A stretch of DNA of 64,000 bases from an uncultured Opitutaceae bacterium (GTDB lineage: Bacteria > Verrucomicrobiota > Verrucomicrobiia > Opitutales > Opitutaceae), in assembly GCA_951813085.1 (NCBI GenBank), contig OX638348.1, positions 1,931,627 to 1,995,626 on the forward strand. Reading direction: 5' to 3'. The position numbers and the translations under genes are program-made. The notes below the pieces were generated by a model. The model searched no databases. It saw only the letters and a list, made by a program, of their open reading frames with translations, and was not told where the DNA came from. Each line of letters opens with the position of its first letter. The first letter of the stretch is position 1. This document shows, in pieces, positions 55,248 to 63,586 of this stretch.

Positions 55248-56235
55248 CAGGCTTTGATTTCCGTGATTTCTTTGGTGGCGATCCCGATTGGGCGGTCGAG
55301 CGGAACACCGGCGCATCCGAGCAATGTGGTGAGCAGGTCCCCCTGGTTGCCCTTCGTATCGGGTAGAAAACGCCCCGTCCGAATCGATCCTCCGCCGCGT
55401 CCAGCGATTACGAAAGGAAGATTCTCACGGTAATGCTTGTCGCCGTTTTCGAGGCCCGAGCCCCACATCATAATGCAATTGTCGAGAAGCGTACCGTCGC
55501 CTTCCCGGAGGTTAGCCATCTTCTTCACCATGTAGGCGAACTGGGAGATATTGAACTCGTTGATGGCCACCACCTTTCGAATCTTCTCGGGATCTTCCCT
55601 GTAGTGCGTCGTCGAGTGGTGCTTATCCGTAAATCCAAGTTCCGGATACGATACGCCGTTAGGCGTGGATCCTATGTAAGTACTGACTCGAGTGGTATCG
55701 GTTTGAAACGCCAAAATGTTCAGGTCGCACATGACTTGCATATATTCGCTTCGCTTGTCGCCTTCCGGAATCTTGATTTCTATGGGCGGAGAGTCCTTGT
55801 CGTTCCGTTTGCTCGCAGCCATCCCCGCCTTCTCCATCGCAGCCTCCTTCTGACGATACTCGATGGCCGCTATACGGCGCTCGACCGCACGCTATCCAGG
55901 TACTCGTCCAGCTTGTGCTGATCTACCTGCGGCAACGTGCGGCGAAGCTCCTTGGCTCCGCCGATCACCAAATCGAGCATCTGGCGATCCAGCGGCTCCG
56001 CCTGCGCGGATTGCTTCCCCTTGTTGGCCTGACCGAAGAGTCGATTCAGCCCCGCCCGCGGATTGATCTCCGCCGGAACTGCCTGTGTCGGCGAACGATA
56101 ACTACAGTGCGAGTAGTACGCCTCATTCAATCCTGCCTGGTTTTCCATATGCGTTTGCGGCATCGTAGCGAGTTCCAGAGACGGCAACGGAGTTTGGGCT
56201 CCCACATAGTTGGCCATTACCTGATCCGCGGAAAT
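55247..56235 (-). pseudogene. DUF1552 protein, 5'-truncated and frameshifted
   Basis: The reading [40 protein letters not shown] and the later [16 protein letters not shown] … [19 protein letters not shown] belong to DUF1552, a Tat-exported family often linked to PSD1-type cytochromes. The Tat signal and first 100 or so residues are missing: at about 56235-56245 the sequence joins a helicase. A frameshift near 55880 splits LDEYLDSVR from [14 protein letters not shown]. Confidence 0.78.
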
Positions 56236-57881
56236 TAGACCGTCTCGGAAACGGAACTTCCATTTCCTCAACCATAGCCGTACCCGTCTCCAATGCCTTC
56301 CGCCATTTCTCGGCGAGCTCGTCTCGATTGCTGGCCCTCGAAAACATCAGCTCATTGTCAGCGTCAATTTGATCTCCATCGCCAGGCTCTTGACTCATCC
56401 TCAGTCGCTTGAATCCGTTTTCGATTCCCACATCATCTCCGAATGACACCCCGACGAACACTTTGAAACGGCGCTCCAAAAGCTGAAAATCGCTTCCACG
56501 ATCCACCACAGTAGGATCCACGCAAACCAAGTGCCAGATATTGCTAGCCTTACTCGCATTTTCGCGCTCGGTTCGGATCGCCCTCCCACGCATTTGATTG
56601 GACAATACGTATGAGCCCACGAAGCTCGCCAAGATCAAAGAGTTTATCGAGGGAGCATCCCAGCCTTCGCCAAGAAGCGACTTAGTGCCCACCAAAACCT
56701 CAATATGCCCACTTTGAAAAATTTGAGTGATGATATGCACGATATCTCTCCTCAATCGCTCCGACAATTCAAGAAGGAGGTAGTTTTTGTCGAATGGCAA
56801 TACGTTAGTACCAATATCATGGATACCATAATTTTCCGCTACTTCATTCAATGCTCCAATTGCAGCGGCAGGTATGATGATCAGTGATCCTGTGAGGACG
56901 CCGAGCTTTTCATTCTGACTATTGGTTCGACGCAATTGCTCGAATATAGGCATTACTCCCATCTTATTGAGCTCAACCGTATTCTCTTCCCCCTTCACCA
57001 AGTATTCCTTTCGAATATAGTCCGTTAGAATAACCATCCTTAAGCCAGGGCCGAGATGCTCGCGCTCGAATTCCACAATTCGATCGATGCTTTTGAGCTT
57101 GCTGAGGCTGGAACTGTGGTAGCTGTTTACTCTGCCATTGCTTCGAAAATCGATATTCCGCCTCTCCAAAGCGCCGTTTCGCTTCAATCTATTTACAAGC
57201 CAATTCTGATGCTTCTCATACATTCCAAACGACTCGGAATCCTTGTAGAGGTAAAACGTTAGGAGCGCTTCCATCCACTTGTAATCAAAATCCGGAACCG
57301 TCAGTTCCCTATCGCCCACGACTTCACGATGCGTTTCGGTTACTTTCCGACCAATCGAGCTCATGAATATCAACGTCGCCGCATAGTATTCAAAGTTTAC
57401 GTATATCCACTCGAGATTGCCAGTAGGATTCGCGAAGCAGGGATGCCCCTCTAATGCTGTGATCAATTCAGAGTCTTCCTTAATCTCATCGAACAACGCG
57501 CTCAGTCGGCGCCGATGCTCATCGATCTTCTGCATCTCCTCCAAGGTCGGACGCGAGAGCATCACATAGTCTTGATGAGGACACAGATCCCCCTCCACGA
57601 CCAATTCCGGGACGGAAATCTCCGCATCGACGGGCCCATTCAGCTCGATGTAACGCTGCCACTCCGAATGCGAAACATCGTAAGGTGGTGTCGCCGTCAA
57701 TCCCACTACCGTAGGATTCAGCGCCTTTTTAACCTTCGTCAAAGATCTCCACCACGCATTCTTCAGATGGTGAGCCTCGTCGACAACGATCGTTCCCAAA
57801 CCAACCGCCTTGAGCTGAGAGATGATCTCCTTTGAGTTATCCGTCGCTTTACCATCGAGGACCTCCTCCGATTCGACTGGT
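56236..57881 (-). pseudogene. DEAD/DEAH-box helicase, truncated at both ends
   Basis: About 545 codons of an SF2 helicase: IVVDEAHHLKNAWW is motif II, VVGLTATPPYD motif III, LLGEGWDAPSINSLILASFV motif V and NQMRGRAIRTER motif VI. The Walker A part is lost where the IS3-family element begins (57882), and the C-terminus is joined to the DUF1552 remnant near 56240. Related large helicases occur in DNA-processing or defence loci. The product, if made, could not bind ATP. Confidence 0.75.
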
Positions 57882-57894
57882 TGGACCCCGCAGT

Positions 57895-58684
57895 TTAGCC
57901 CGGTTTGAATGAGAGATTCTCGACGGGTTTCTTGTTGTTGGGCTTGGGTTTAAGCTGCCTGGGGTGGAGATCGCCCGAAGGGCGGTCGGAGCATTCCTCG
58001 CGAAAGCGGCTGCTGAAGCTTTCGGCGTATCCGTTCCGCCAAAGGCGGCCCGGATCGATGCATAGAGCCTTGATCCCGTTCTCGGCAAGCCAGCCCTGGA
58101 TGGCCTTGGCGATGAGCTCGGGCCCGTTGCCCGAGCGGATGCATTCGGGGAGCCCCATGCTCGCGGATCGCCTCCTGCAGCGGGGCCAGCGCGTCGGAGG
58201 CCTTGATCGCCCGGTCGGCATGGATGCAATGGCGCTGGCGAGCGCATTCGCCTATCAGGTCGAAGGCCCGCAGCTTGCCTCCCCGCTGGGCGTAGTCCGA
58301 GACGAGGCCCCAGGCCCGGACGCGGTTGCGGCGAAGCGCCTTCCGCGGAAGCCCCGCGCAGAGCCCCTGCCGCCGCCTGCGAGGGCGGCGAGGCGGCACC
58401 TGCAGCCCCTCCTCCCTGCGGACGCGCTGGACCAGCCTCTTGTTCGCGCGGTAGCCAAGCGACCTCAGCTTTGCCGAGATCTTCTTGCATCCAAGCGTCG
58501 GATGCTCCCCCGGAAGGCGGACGATCTCCGGCTCCAGCAAGCGCTTCCCCTCGGGCTTGGGCTTCGGAAGGTAGCGGAGCGGCGAGCGGCTGATCCCCAG
58601 CCACCGGCAAACGGCTCTCCCGGAACGCGACAGCGCGGACTGGACCTTCGCCGCAACCCCGCGCCGGCGCGCCGGGCTCAGAGG
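57895..58684 (-). pseudogene. IS3-family OrfB transposase, frameshifted
   Basis: The helix-turn-helix_21-like part (HPTLGCKKISAKLRSLGYRA NKRLV region) and integrase core start (SDYAQRGGKLRAFDLIGECA) are in one frame, but the rest of the core (PECIRSGNGPELIAKAIQGW, then LWRNGYAESFSSRFREEC) is in another, with the change near 58155-58165. The three acidic core residues can all be found, but not in one frame. In IS3 elements OrfA and OrfB are joined by programmed frameshifting near 58680, which is separate from the break here. Confidence 0.8.
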
Positions 58685-58944
58685 TTTTCTTCCAGCGCGA
58701 TCTCCAGGGCCTTCGTCTTGAGCAGCTGGTCGGCAAGCAGCTTCTTGAGCTCGGTGTTCTCCTTCTCCAGGTCGCGGAGACGCTGAACCTCCTTAAGATC
58801 CATGCCTCCGTACTTGCTCTTCCAGCGATAGAAGCTCTGCGAGCTGATGCTGCGCCTGCGGCAGATCCCCTCGGTCCGAAGCCCCGTGTCGGCCTCCCTC
58901 AGTATGCGGATTATCTGCTCGGTCGCGCGTCTTGTCTTTTCCAT
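58678..58944 (-). CDS. IS3-family OrfA
   Basis: An 88-residue DNA-binding protein. The first half is a helix-turn-helix (EQIIRILREADTGLRTEGIC, SISSQSFYRWKSKYGG), the second a leucine-zipper helix (KEVQRLRDLEKENTELKKLL). This is the standard IS3 OrfA layout. It overlaps the OrfB frame at its end, where the fusion transposase would form. Confidence 0.88.
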   Translation of the reverse strand: MEKTRRATEQIIRILREADTGLRTEGICRRRSISSQSFYRWKSKYGGMDLKEVQRLRDLEKENTELKKLLADQLLKTKALEIALEENL

Positions 58945-59010
58945 CGATGATGTCCTTTCGTTGATCGACGAAAATCATCTCATCAAAAGTGGGCTAGTTC
59001 GCAGGGTCCC

Positions 59011-59268
59011 AACCAGGACTACCACGCGAATCCGTACGGAACGGAGCTTACTCATAGAGCCACGCACGTTGTATACGATTGGATGGGCGCAATGGACAAG
59101 ATAGCGCTCCATTGGCGAGACGGAGGCCATGCTCAAAATACCGAGGATTGGACCGCCTTGTTCGACTTTTCAGATAAAGAATTTTTCGGAAAGACTTCGC
59201 CCACAGTATTCAACAACTGGGCATACCCAACAGCAAAACTGCCCTTTAGCTGGAAAGCTCCTGAATAA
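59011..59268 (+). pseudogene. C-terminal fragment of a CE15/glucuronoyl-esterase-like hydrolase
   Basis: NQDYHANPYGTELTHRATHV, then GAMDKIALHWRDGGHAQNTE DW-type sequence with the catalytic His in GGH, is the end of the secreted CE15-like alpha/beta hydrolases. Only the last 85 residues remain; the IS3-family element replaces the rest and the other side of the element is a helicase. The gap 59269-59453 has only a short ATGCAT-GT-ATGCAT motif (59335-59348). Confidence 0.65.
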
Positions 59269-59453
59269 GAAGAGCCACAGCACTCTAATAGCGACATAGC
59301 AAAATACTGTCGCAAATACGAGAGTCCAGATACGATGCATGTATGCATTGAGGAATCCGTCACCCGCAACGATGAAAATACACTAATCAATGCAATAATT
59401 GTAAGGAATCGTTTTTGATTTAGTCTAATTTACTAGAGAGACCTTGCAAACGC

Positions 59454-59957
59454 ATGGATAAAGCGAAACAGGAAGAGATATTCCAAGACTGGATCGAAAA
59501 GCACAAAGGCATACTGGTGAAGATTGCCCGGTCATTTTCAGGAGCGCCTCAAGACTTCGATGACTTGTTCCAAGAGATTCTCCTCCAGTTGTGGCAGTCA
59601 ATTCCTTCGTTCAACGGAAAATCGAGCAGCTCAACCTGGGTCTACCGCGTATCCCTAAACCGCTCCCTGGTTTGGAAACGTGGAGAGACCAGACGTGAAA
59701 AACTCATACACACTTTCACGCAGGAGATCCCTGTCGCTGAGATCGATTCGCCCGCCAATGAAAAGCGTACAGAGAGATTGTACGCCGCGATTAGGAAGCT
59801 GAATCAAGCGAATCGAGCCTTGGTGCTGCTTGCTTTGGATGGACTCAGTTATCGCGAGATTTCGTCAATTGTGAAAATCACGGAAACCAACGTCGGCGTT
59901 CGGCTAAATCGCGCCAAGACGAAGTTGGCAAAAATCGTAACGGAGGAAGCGCAATGA
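59454..59957 (+). CDS. ECF-type RNA polymerase sigma factor
   Basis: A 167-residue sigma-70 family protein. Region 2 is seen in DFDDLFQEILLQLWQSIPSF and region 4 in LDGLSYREISSIVKITETNV with RLNRAKTKL. It overlaps the next gene by four bases (ATGA). In ECF operons the second gene is often the anti-sigma factor or a membrane sensor, which here would be the four-helix membrane protein at 59954. Confidence 0.9.
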   Translation: MDKAKQEEIFQDWIEKHKGILVKIARSFSGAPQDFDDLFQEILLQLWQSIPSFNGKSSSSTWVYRVSLNRSLVWKRGETRREKLIHTFTQEIPVAEIDSPANEKRTERLYAAIRKLNQANRALVLLALDGLSYREISSIVKITETNVGVRLNRAKTKLAKIVTEEAQ

Positions 59958-60583
59958 ATTTCGATGATCTCAAAACCGCATGGGACGATCAATCCGTGCC
60001 CCAACTCACAGCCAGAAATCAGGCGGTCAGTGAAACGATAAAATCGCTCGCTGAATCGATAGATAGCAGCGGACACCGCTTATACATTATCTCTATAGCG
60101 ATAGGTGCCGGATCGATCCTATGGCTTGGCTTTTGGGCCTATCTCTTTTCCCACATGGGTATAGAGGCGATGAGGGCAGCGGATATCTATCCTCCGCTCC
60201 CGCTCCTCGTAGCTCCAATTTACATCATCACGATATGCACGATGGTAATCGTAAACCACATACAACAAAAAAAGATGAATAAGTCCTATGAAAACACGCT
60301 GCGAGGATTCGCGCTCAGCACCCTCGCCCAAACTCAAAATCGAATACGGCTACTCAGACTAGCTCCCTTTGCTCTCATCGGCCTTTGGTTGACAATCGTG
60401 TCAATCCTCTTCGTGTACGATGAACTCGGCTTATTTACTCACTTAGGTCTCCCGTTAGTTCTGGCAATGATTGCGGGCGACATCGCTATTCTCGCTACTT
60501 TCTATTGGTGGACGCGCCGCAAGATCGCTAAAAAGCATCAACCGCGACTAGCAGAACTCGAAGAAGTCATCGCTGCACTCTGA
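59954..60583 (+). CDS. Membrane protein coupled to the ECF sigma factor
   Basis: A 209-residue protein with about 50 cytoplasmic N-terminal residues (MNFDDLKTAWDDQSVPQLTA) and four membrane segments: two near 44-64 and 83-102, two near 137-157 and 167-187. It starts inside the stop codon of the sigma gene. The layout suits an anti-sigma or signal-relay role, but no zinc-type anti-sigma motif is seen and the family is not recognised. Confidence 0.7.
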   Translation: MNFDDLKTAWDDQSVPQLTARNQAVSETIKSLAESIDSSGHRLYIISIAIGAGSILWLGFWAYLFSHMGIEAMRAADIYPPLPLLVAPIYIITICTMVIVNHIQQKKMNKSYENTLRGFALSTLAQTQNRIRLLRLAPFALIGLWLTIVSILFVYDELGLFTHLGLPLVLAMIAGDIAILATFYWWTRRKIAKKHQPRLAELEEVIAAL

Positions 60584-60614
60584 GATTCCAATTTCAAAAG
60601 AGGACTACATAACG

Positions 60615-60974
60615 TTACGCTTCGCCTTTTATACGTTCCAACGCCTCAATCAGCAACCTGGCATTACGAATGTTTGCCTTGAATACGACATCGAGGAGAT
60701 CACCGAGCAATGGCACTGAGCCGACCAGCAGATCGATAATCTGGTTGAGTATGATCTTCAGAGCCAACGCCCACCCCAAGCTGAACTTATGCACGACTGA
60801 GAGGTAATAGAAAAGCGGGCTTGCCGTAATCACATCGCCCACACCGGGCAGCAATCCCACAATGCTATCCTAGCCGATACGAATCTGCGTGCAGGGAATA
60901 GGGAACGCGGCATCGAGAAGATTAGCGATTCGATTGAGCCGCTGAATCGTCTCCTCAATCTCTCGGACGGAATA
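60615..60974 (-). pseudogene. DUF4112 membrane protein with an in-frame amber codon
   Basis: The full frame starts at the ATG at 60974 (MPPYSVREIEETIQRLNRIA … FPIPCTQIRIG), meets TAG at 60870-60872, and continues as DSIVGLLPGVGDVITASPLF and LVGSVPLLGDLLDVVFKANI, the two signature LLPGVGD/PLLGDLLD loops of DUF4112. Relatives have Leu where the TAG stands (R-x-G-L-D). The shorter frame beginning near 60860 lacks the amphipathic N-terminus, so the gene is probably impaired. Its function is unknown. Confidence 0.72.
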
Positions 60975-61042
60975 AGGTGGCATTTGAGAATCAGTAATAC
61001 TTCACGACGTAGACCCTACCATAGGCAAACAACTACAAGCCA

Positions 61043-61077
61043 TTCACTCCTCACCACTCACTACTCACCATTTACCC
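61043..61077 (+). repeat. Heptad repeat abutting a sulfatase stop codon
   Basis: Heptads TTCACTC, CTCACCA, CTCACTA, CTCACCA, TTTACCC; a further CCCTCAC unit includes the stop codon of the minus-strand sulfatase at 61081-61083. Confidence 0.8.
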
Positions 61078-61080
61078 CCC

Positions 61081-62529
61081 TCACCCTGCTTGGTTCAGGA
61101 GATAACTCGGTTCGATATATGGGTAGTCCTCGTCGAATTCGGTCAGGGGTTTCGAATCCTCAACAATCGAAGGGGGACGACGCTCATCCCCTAATGTATC
61201 GCGTAGCCCATCACCGATTCGGTCGCCCATGACCTTCATCCGTTCGATGAGATCCTCCACCATCTTCGGGTGCTGACTAGCGACATTATTCTGTTCCGAA
61301 ACATCATTCGCCAAATTGTAGAGCTCCGGCTTAGATCGATCCGGCTGCCTGCGATTCGGAATGTTATAGCGTAGTTTCCAATCCCCTACACGTACCGCTT
61401 GCAGCTGATCCACCAAGTAGTAGAAAAACACGTCGTAGGGAGACTTCGCTCCGCGCTCGCCCTTCCAAATCGCGCTGATGTCATGGCCATCGCGTATAGG
61501 ATCGTTGCCCAGCGGTTGACCCAGGATAGAGGCGAAGGTGGGATAGAAGTCCATTGCCGTCACCAGCTCGCTGGAAACCGACCCCGCCTCGATGTGGGCG
61601 GGCCACTTCACGATGCAGGGAACGCGCATGCCGCCTTCCCAGGTTTGGCCCTTGGTCCCGCGCAATACGCCATTGCTGCCACCGTGACTGTCCACGCGGC
61701 TGCCATTATCTGAAGTGAATATGACGATGGTGTTTTCATCCAACCCTAAGCGTTTCAGCTCGGCGACAATCACACCCGTGCTCCAATCGACGGCCGCTAC
61801 CGCTGCGCCATAGACGCCGTTTCGTGAGGCTTCGAGAAAGGGATCCATCACATAGTGAGGCAGGTGCACATGCATATGAGCGAAATAGAGGAAAAAGGGG
61901 CGATCTTGATTCTCCCGGATAAAGCTTACCGCTTCTTCCGTATAGCTCTGAATCAAGGGGGCTTGCTTGGGTTGCTCTGCGATCACTTCCTCATCCCGGA
62001 GCAAAGGCATTGGCGGGCTATTCTTTTTCCGAGGCATGATCGCCATGTCATTGCTGTACGGGATCCCGTAGTAGGAATCGAAGCCATGACGCGTCGGCAA
62101 GTGCTCGATCTGGTCTCCCAAATGCCACTTCCCTACGTGACTCGTCGCATAGCCTTGCCATTTCAAATATTCCGGAAGCAACAGCTCGTTCGGATGCAGA
62201 CCCTCCGCATAGCCGGGAAACAGCACCCAGCTCTTTCGGCTCCCATTGAACACGTCGAAGCTGACCCTGCCCGGATAGCTGCCCGTCAGCAAAGCTGCCC
62301 GCGACGGCGTGCACACCGGACTCGCCGAATAGTATTCCGTAAACCGCATCCCATCTGACGCTAGCTGATCCACATGAGGCGTATCGTTCTTCTCTGACCC
62401 GTAGCACCCTAGATCTCCATATCCAAGATCGTCCACATAGATCAGGACGATATTGGGCTTGCTTTCAGCAACCGCCCAGTAAGCCAGAGAAACAATTGAA
62501 ACTAAGAAAGAGAAAACTGTGAATCGCAT
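61081..62529 (-). CDS. Secreted arylsulfatase-type sulfatase
   Basis: A 482-residue S1 sulfatase. Signal peptide 1-23, VDDLGYGDLGCYGSEKNDTP with the metal pair at 33-34, C73-T-P-S-R, GKWHLGDQIEHLPTRHGFD and FTSDNGSRVDSHGGSNGVLR (the DN form). LYNLANDVSEQNNVASQHP closes the domain. The layout matches the arylsulfatase A-like group (S1_16 or near). The gene ends in the heptad repeat and is the last sulfatase of the window. Confidence 0.93.
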   Translation of the reverse strand: MRFTVFSFLVSIVSLAYWAVAESKPNIVLIYVDDLGYGDLGCYGSEKNDTPHVDQLASDGMRFTEYYSASPVCTPSRAALLTGSYPGRVSFDVFNGSRKSWVLFPGYAEGLHPNELLLPEYLKWQGYATSHVGKWHLGDQIEHLPTRHGFDSYYGIPYSNDMAIMPRKKNSPPMPLLRDEEVIAEQPKQAPLIQSYTEEAVSFIRENQDRPFFLYFAHMHVHLPHYVMDPFLEASRNGVYGAAVAAVDWSTGVIVAELKRLGLDENTIVIFTSDNGSRVDSHGGSNGVLRGTKGQTWEGGMRVPCIVKWPAHIEAGSVSSELVTAMDFYPTFASILGQPLGNDPIRDGHDISAIWKGERGAKSPYDVFFYYLVDQLQAVRVGDWKLRYNIPNRRQPDRSKPELYNLANDVSEQNNVASQHPKMVEDLIERMKVMGDRIGDGLRDTLGDERRPPSIVEDSKPLTEFDEDYPYIEPSYLLNQAG

Positions 62530-62632
62530 ACCCGAATCATCGAACTCTTACGCAATACATCAAGCCTGGTTTCGCGCTAAGAGCACGGATGAGATCAAGC
62601 TACAGTCCCTATCGACACGTTTCAGACGAGCA

Positions 62633-62653
62633 TTCACTCCCCACTACCCACTC
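62633..62653 (+). repeat. Heptad repeat overlapping the LamG gene stop
   Basis: Heptads TTCACTC, CCCACTA, CCCACTC; the CTA at 62644-62646 within the repeat is the stop codon (TAG) of the minus-strand LamG gene. Confidence 0.7.
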
Positions 62654-63531
62654 TTCAAAACTTCAAATCCGTCTCCACCCAACGTATACAGGTATTCAAT
62701 TTCACCAGACGATAGCGCCCGATCATAGCATGAGAGCTCATCAATATCGCCTACAAAGTTTACTCCCAATCGGATTTGAGCCGTTGCCAGGTCCCATGAA
62801 TAGCGCTGCTCCCAGTCTTCGACGCTTCCTTGTGGCTTCCCGTCGACATAGAGCGTTGCCACCGCATCCGTTCCCGGATTGTTGAAGCCTTCGATCGTAA
62901 TGACGACATGCGTCCAACGATCGCGGGCAAACGTCGCCTCTCCTGCCGTGACCATGGGTCTTTGTTCAACGGGAAACTCAACCAACCTGCGGTTTTCCGG
63001 ATTCCATATCGCCTTATCCGGAAACGCTCCCATACGAAATTGCCGTCCCTCTTCCCTATCGAAGTCTACCCATATGCCGGCATCCAAGGCAGAACGCGAC
63101 GTAAGCTGTATCGGATCCGTGAATCCTGGACGAAGATCTTCTAGCGGCGCTAGTCGCAACCAAAACGAAACCGTACCGCTCCAACTCTCTTCCCCATAAG
63201 GGAAGTTCCCCTCGAGCTTATAAAACGCACGTGTCCCGCTGACTCCCTCCGGAGTTAGGAACGATAGACATTGTCCGAAGTTGCCACCCGAAGCCTTGAA
63301 CCAAACCTCTTCCGGCAATTCCTCCCGCGTATTCAGTTCAGGCTTCGAAGCGACAAGCGTATAGAGCTTTCGGTCTCCACTCGCAAAGTCGGCATCCGCG
63401 CTCTTGTCAAACGTTGCGTAGAACGTCAGCGCTTCACGAAGGGAATCAGGACCGCTAGAAGACGAGCACGCGACCAATAGTAGCGCAACCGCAATAGGAA
63501 CTCGCTTCAGCAGGGGTATGACGATATCCAT
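62644..63531 (-). CDS. LamG-domain (concanavalin-like) lipoprotein
   Basis: A 295-residue lipoprotein with the lipobox LLVAC22. The mature part is one LamG fold: YATFDKSADADFASGDRKLY, GTVSFWLRLAPLEDLRPGFT, RDRWTHVVITIEGFNNPGTD, VATLYVDGKPQGSVEDWEQR and the closing GDIDELSCYDRALSSGEIEY. The fold usually binds glycans or proteins at the cell surface. It lies upstream of the sulfatase at 61081 on the same strand. Confidence 0.87.
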   Translation of the reverse strand: MDIVIPLLKRVPIAVALLLVACSSSSGPDSLREALTFYATFDKSADADFASGDRKLYTLVASKPELNTREELPEEVWFKASGGNFGQCLSFLTPEGVSGTRAFYKLEGNFPYGEESWSGTVSFWLRLAPLEDLRPGFTDPIQLTSRSALDAGIWVDFDREEGRQFRMGAFPDKAIWNPENRRLVEFPVEQRPMVTAGEATFARDRWTHVVITIEGFNNPGTDAVATLYVDGKPQGSVEDWEQRYSWDLATAQIRLGVNFVGDIDELSCYDRALSSGEIEYLYTLGGDGFEVLKSG

Positions 63532-63586
63532 GCATTAAACTAGCAGATAAAATTCCCTAAACACAATACTAGTGCGCAAATCACTT

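Larger units (their letters stand above)
57882..59011 (-). mobile_element. IS3-family insertion sequence
   Basis: About 1130 bp with imperfect terminal inverted repeats (left TGGACCCCGCAGTTTAGCCC, right complement TGGGACCCTGCGAACTAGCC) and an orfA/orfB layout on the minus strand. GC content is clearly above that of the neighbours. The complementarity continues a few bases outward (GGTT/AACC). I find no convincing short target duplication, and the sequences on the two sides belong to different truncated genes, which fits an IS-mediated deletion or rearrangement. Confidence 0.85.

Noticed and set aside
57905..58786. A 293-codon plus-strand frame and a 295-codon minus-strand frame in the IS3-family element
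   Set aside because: Both are by-products of the high GC content of the element. The real transposase motifs (GCKKISAKL, GNGPELIAKAIQGW, GYAESF) lie in other frames.
57871..59020. A 3-bp target duplication (GAC) around the IS3-family element
   Set aside because: It works only if the two terminal repeats are given different lengths, and the flanking genes do not match each other across the element.
28570..60872. Reassignment of TAG to an amino acid in this organism
   Set aside because: Several intact genes end in TAG at the expected family length (for example at 2849, 7017 and 34628), and three of the interrupted genes also carry frameshifts. TAG is therefore a working stop codon here.
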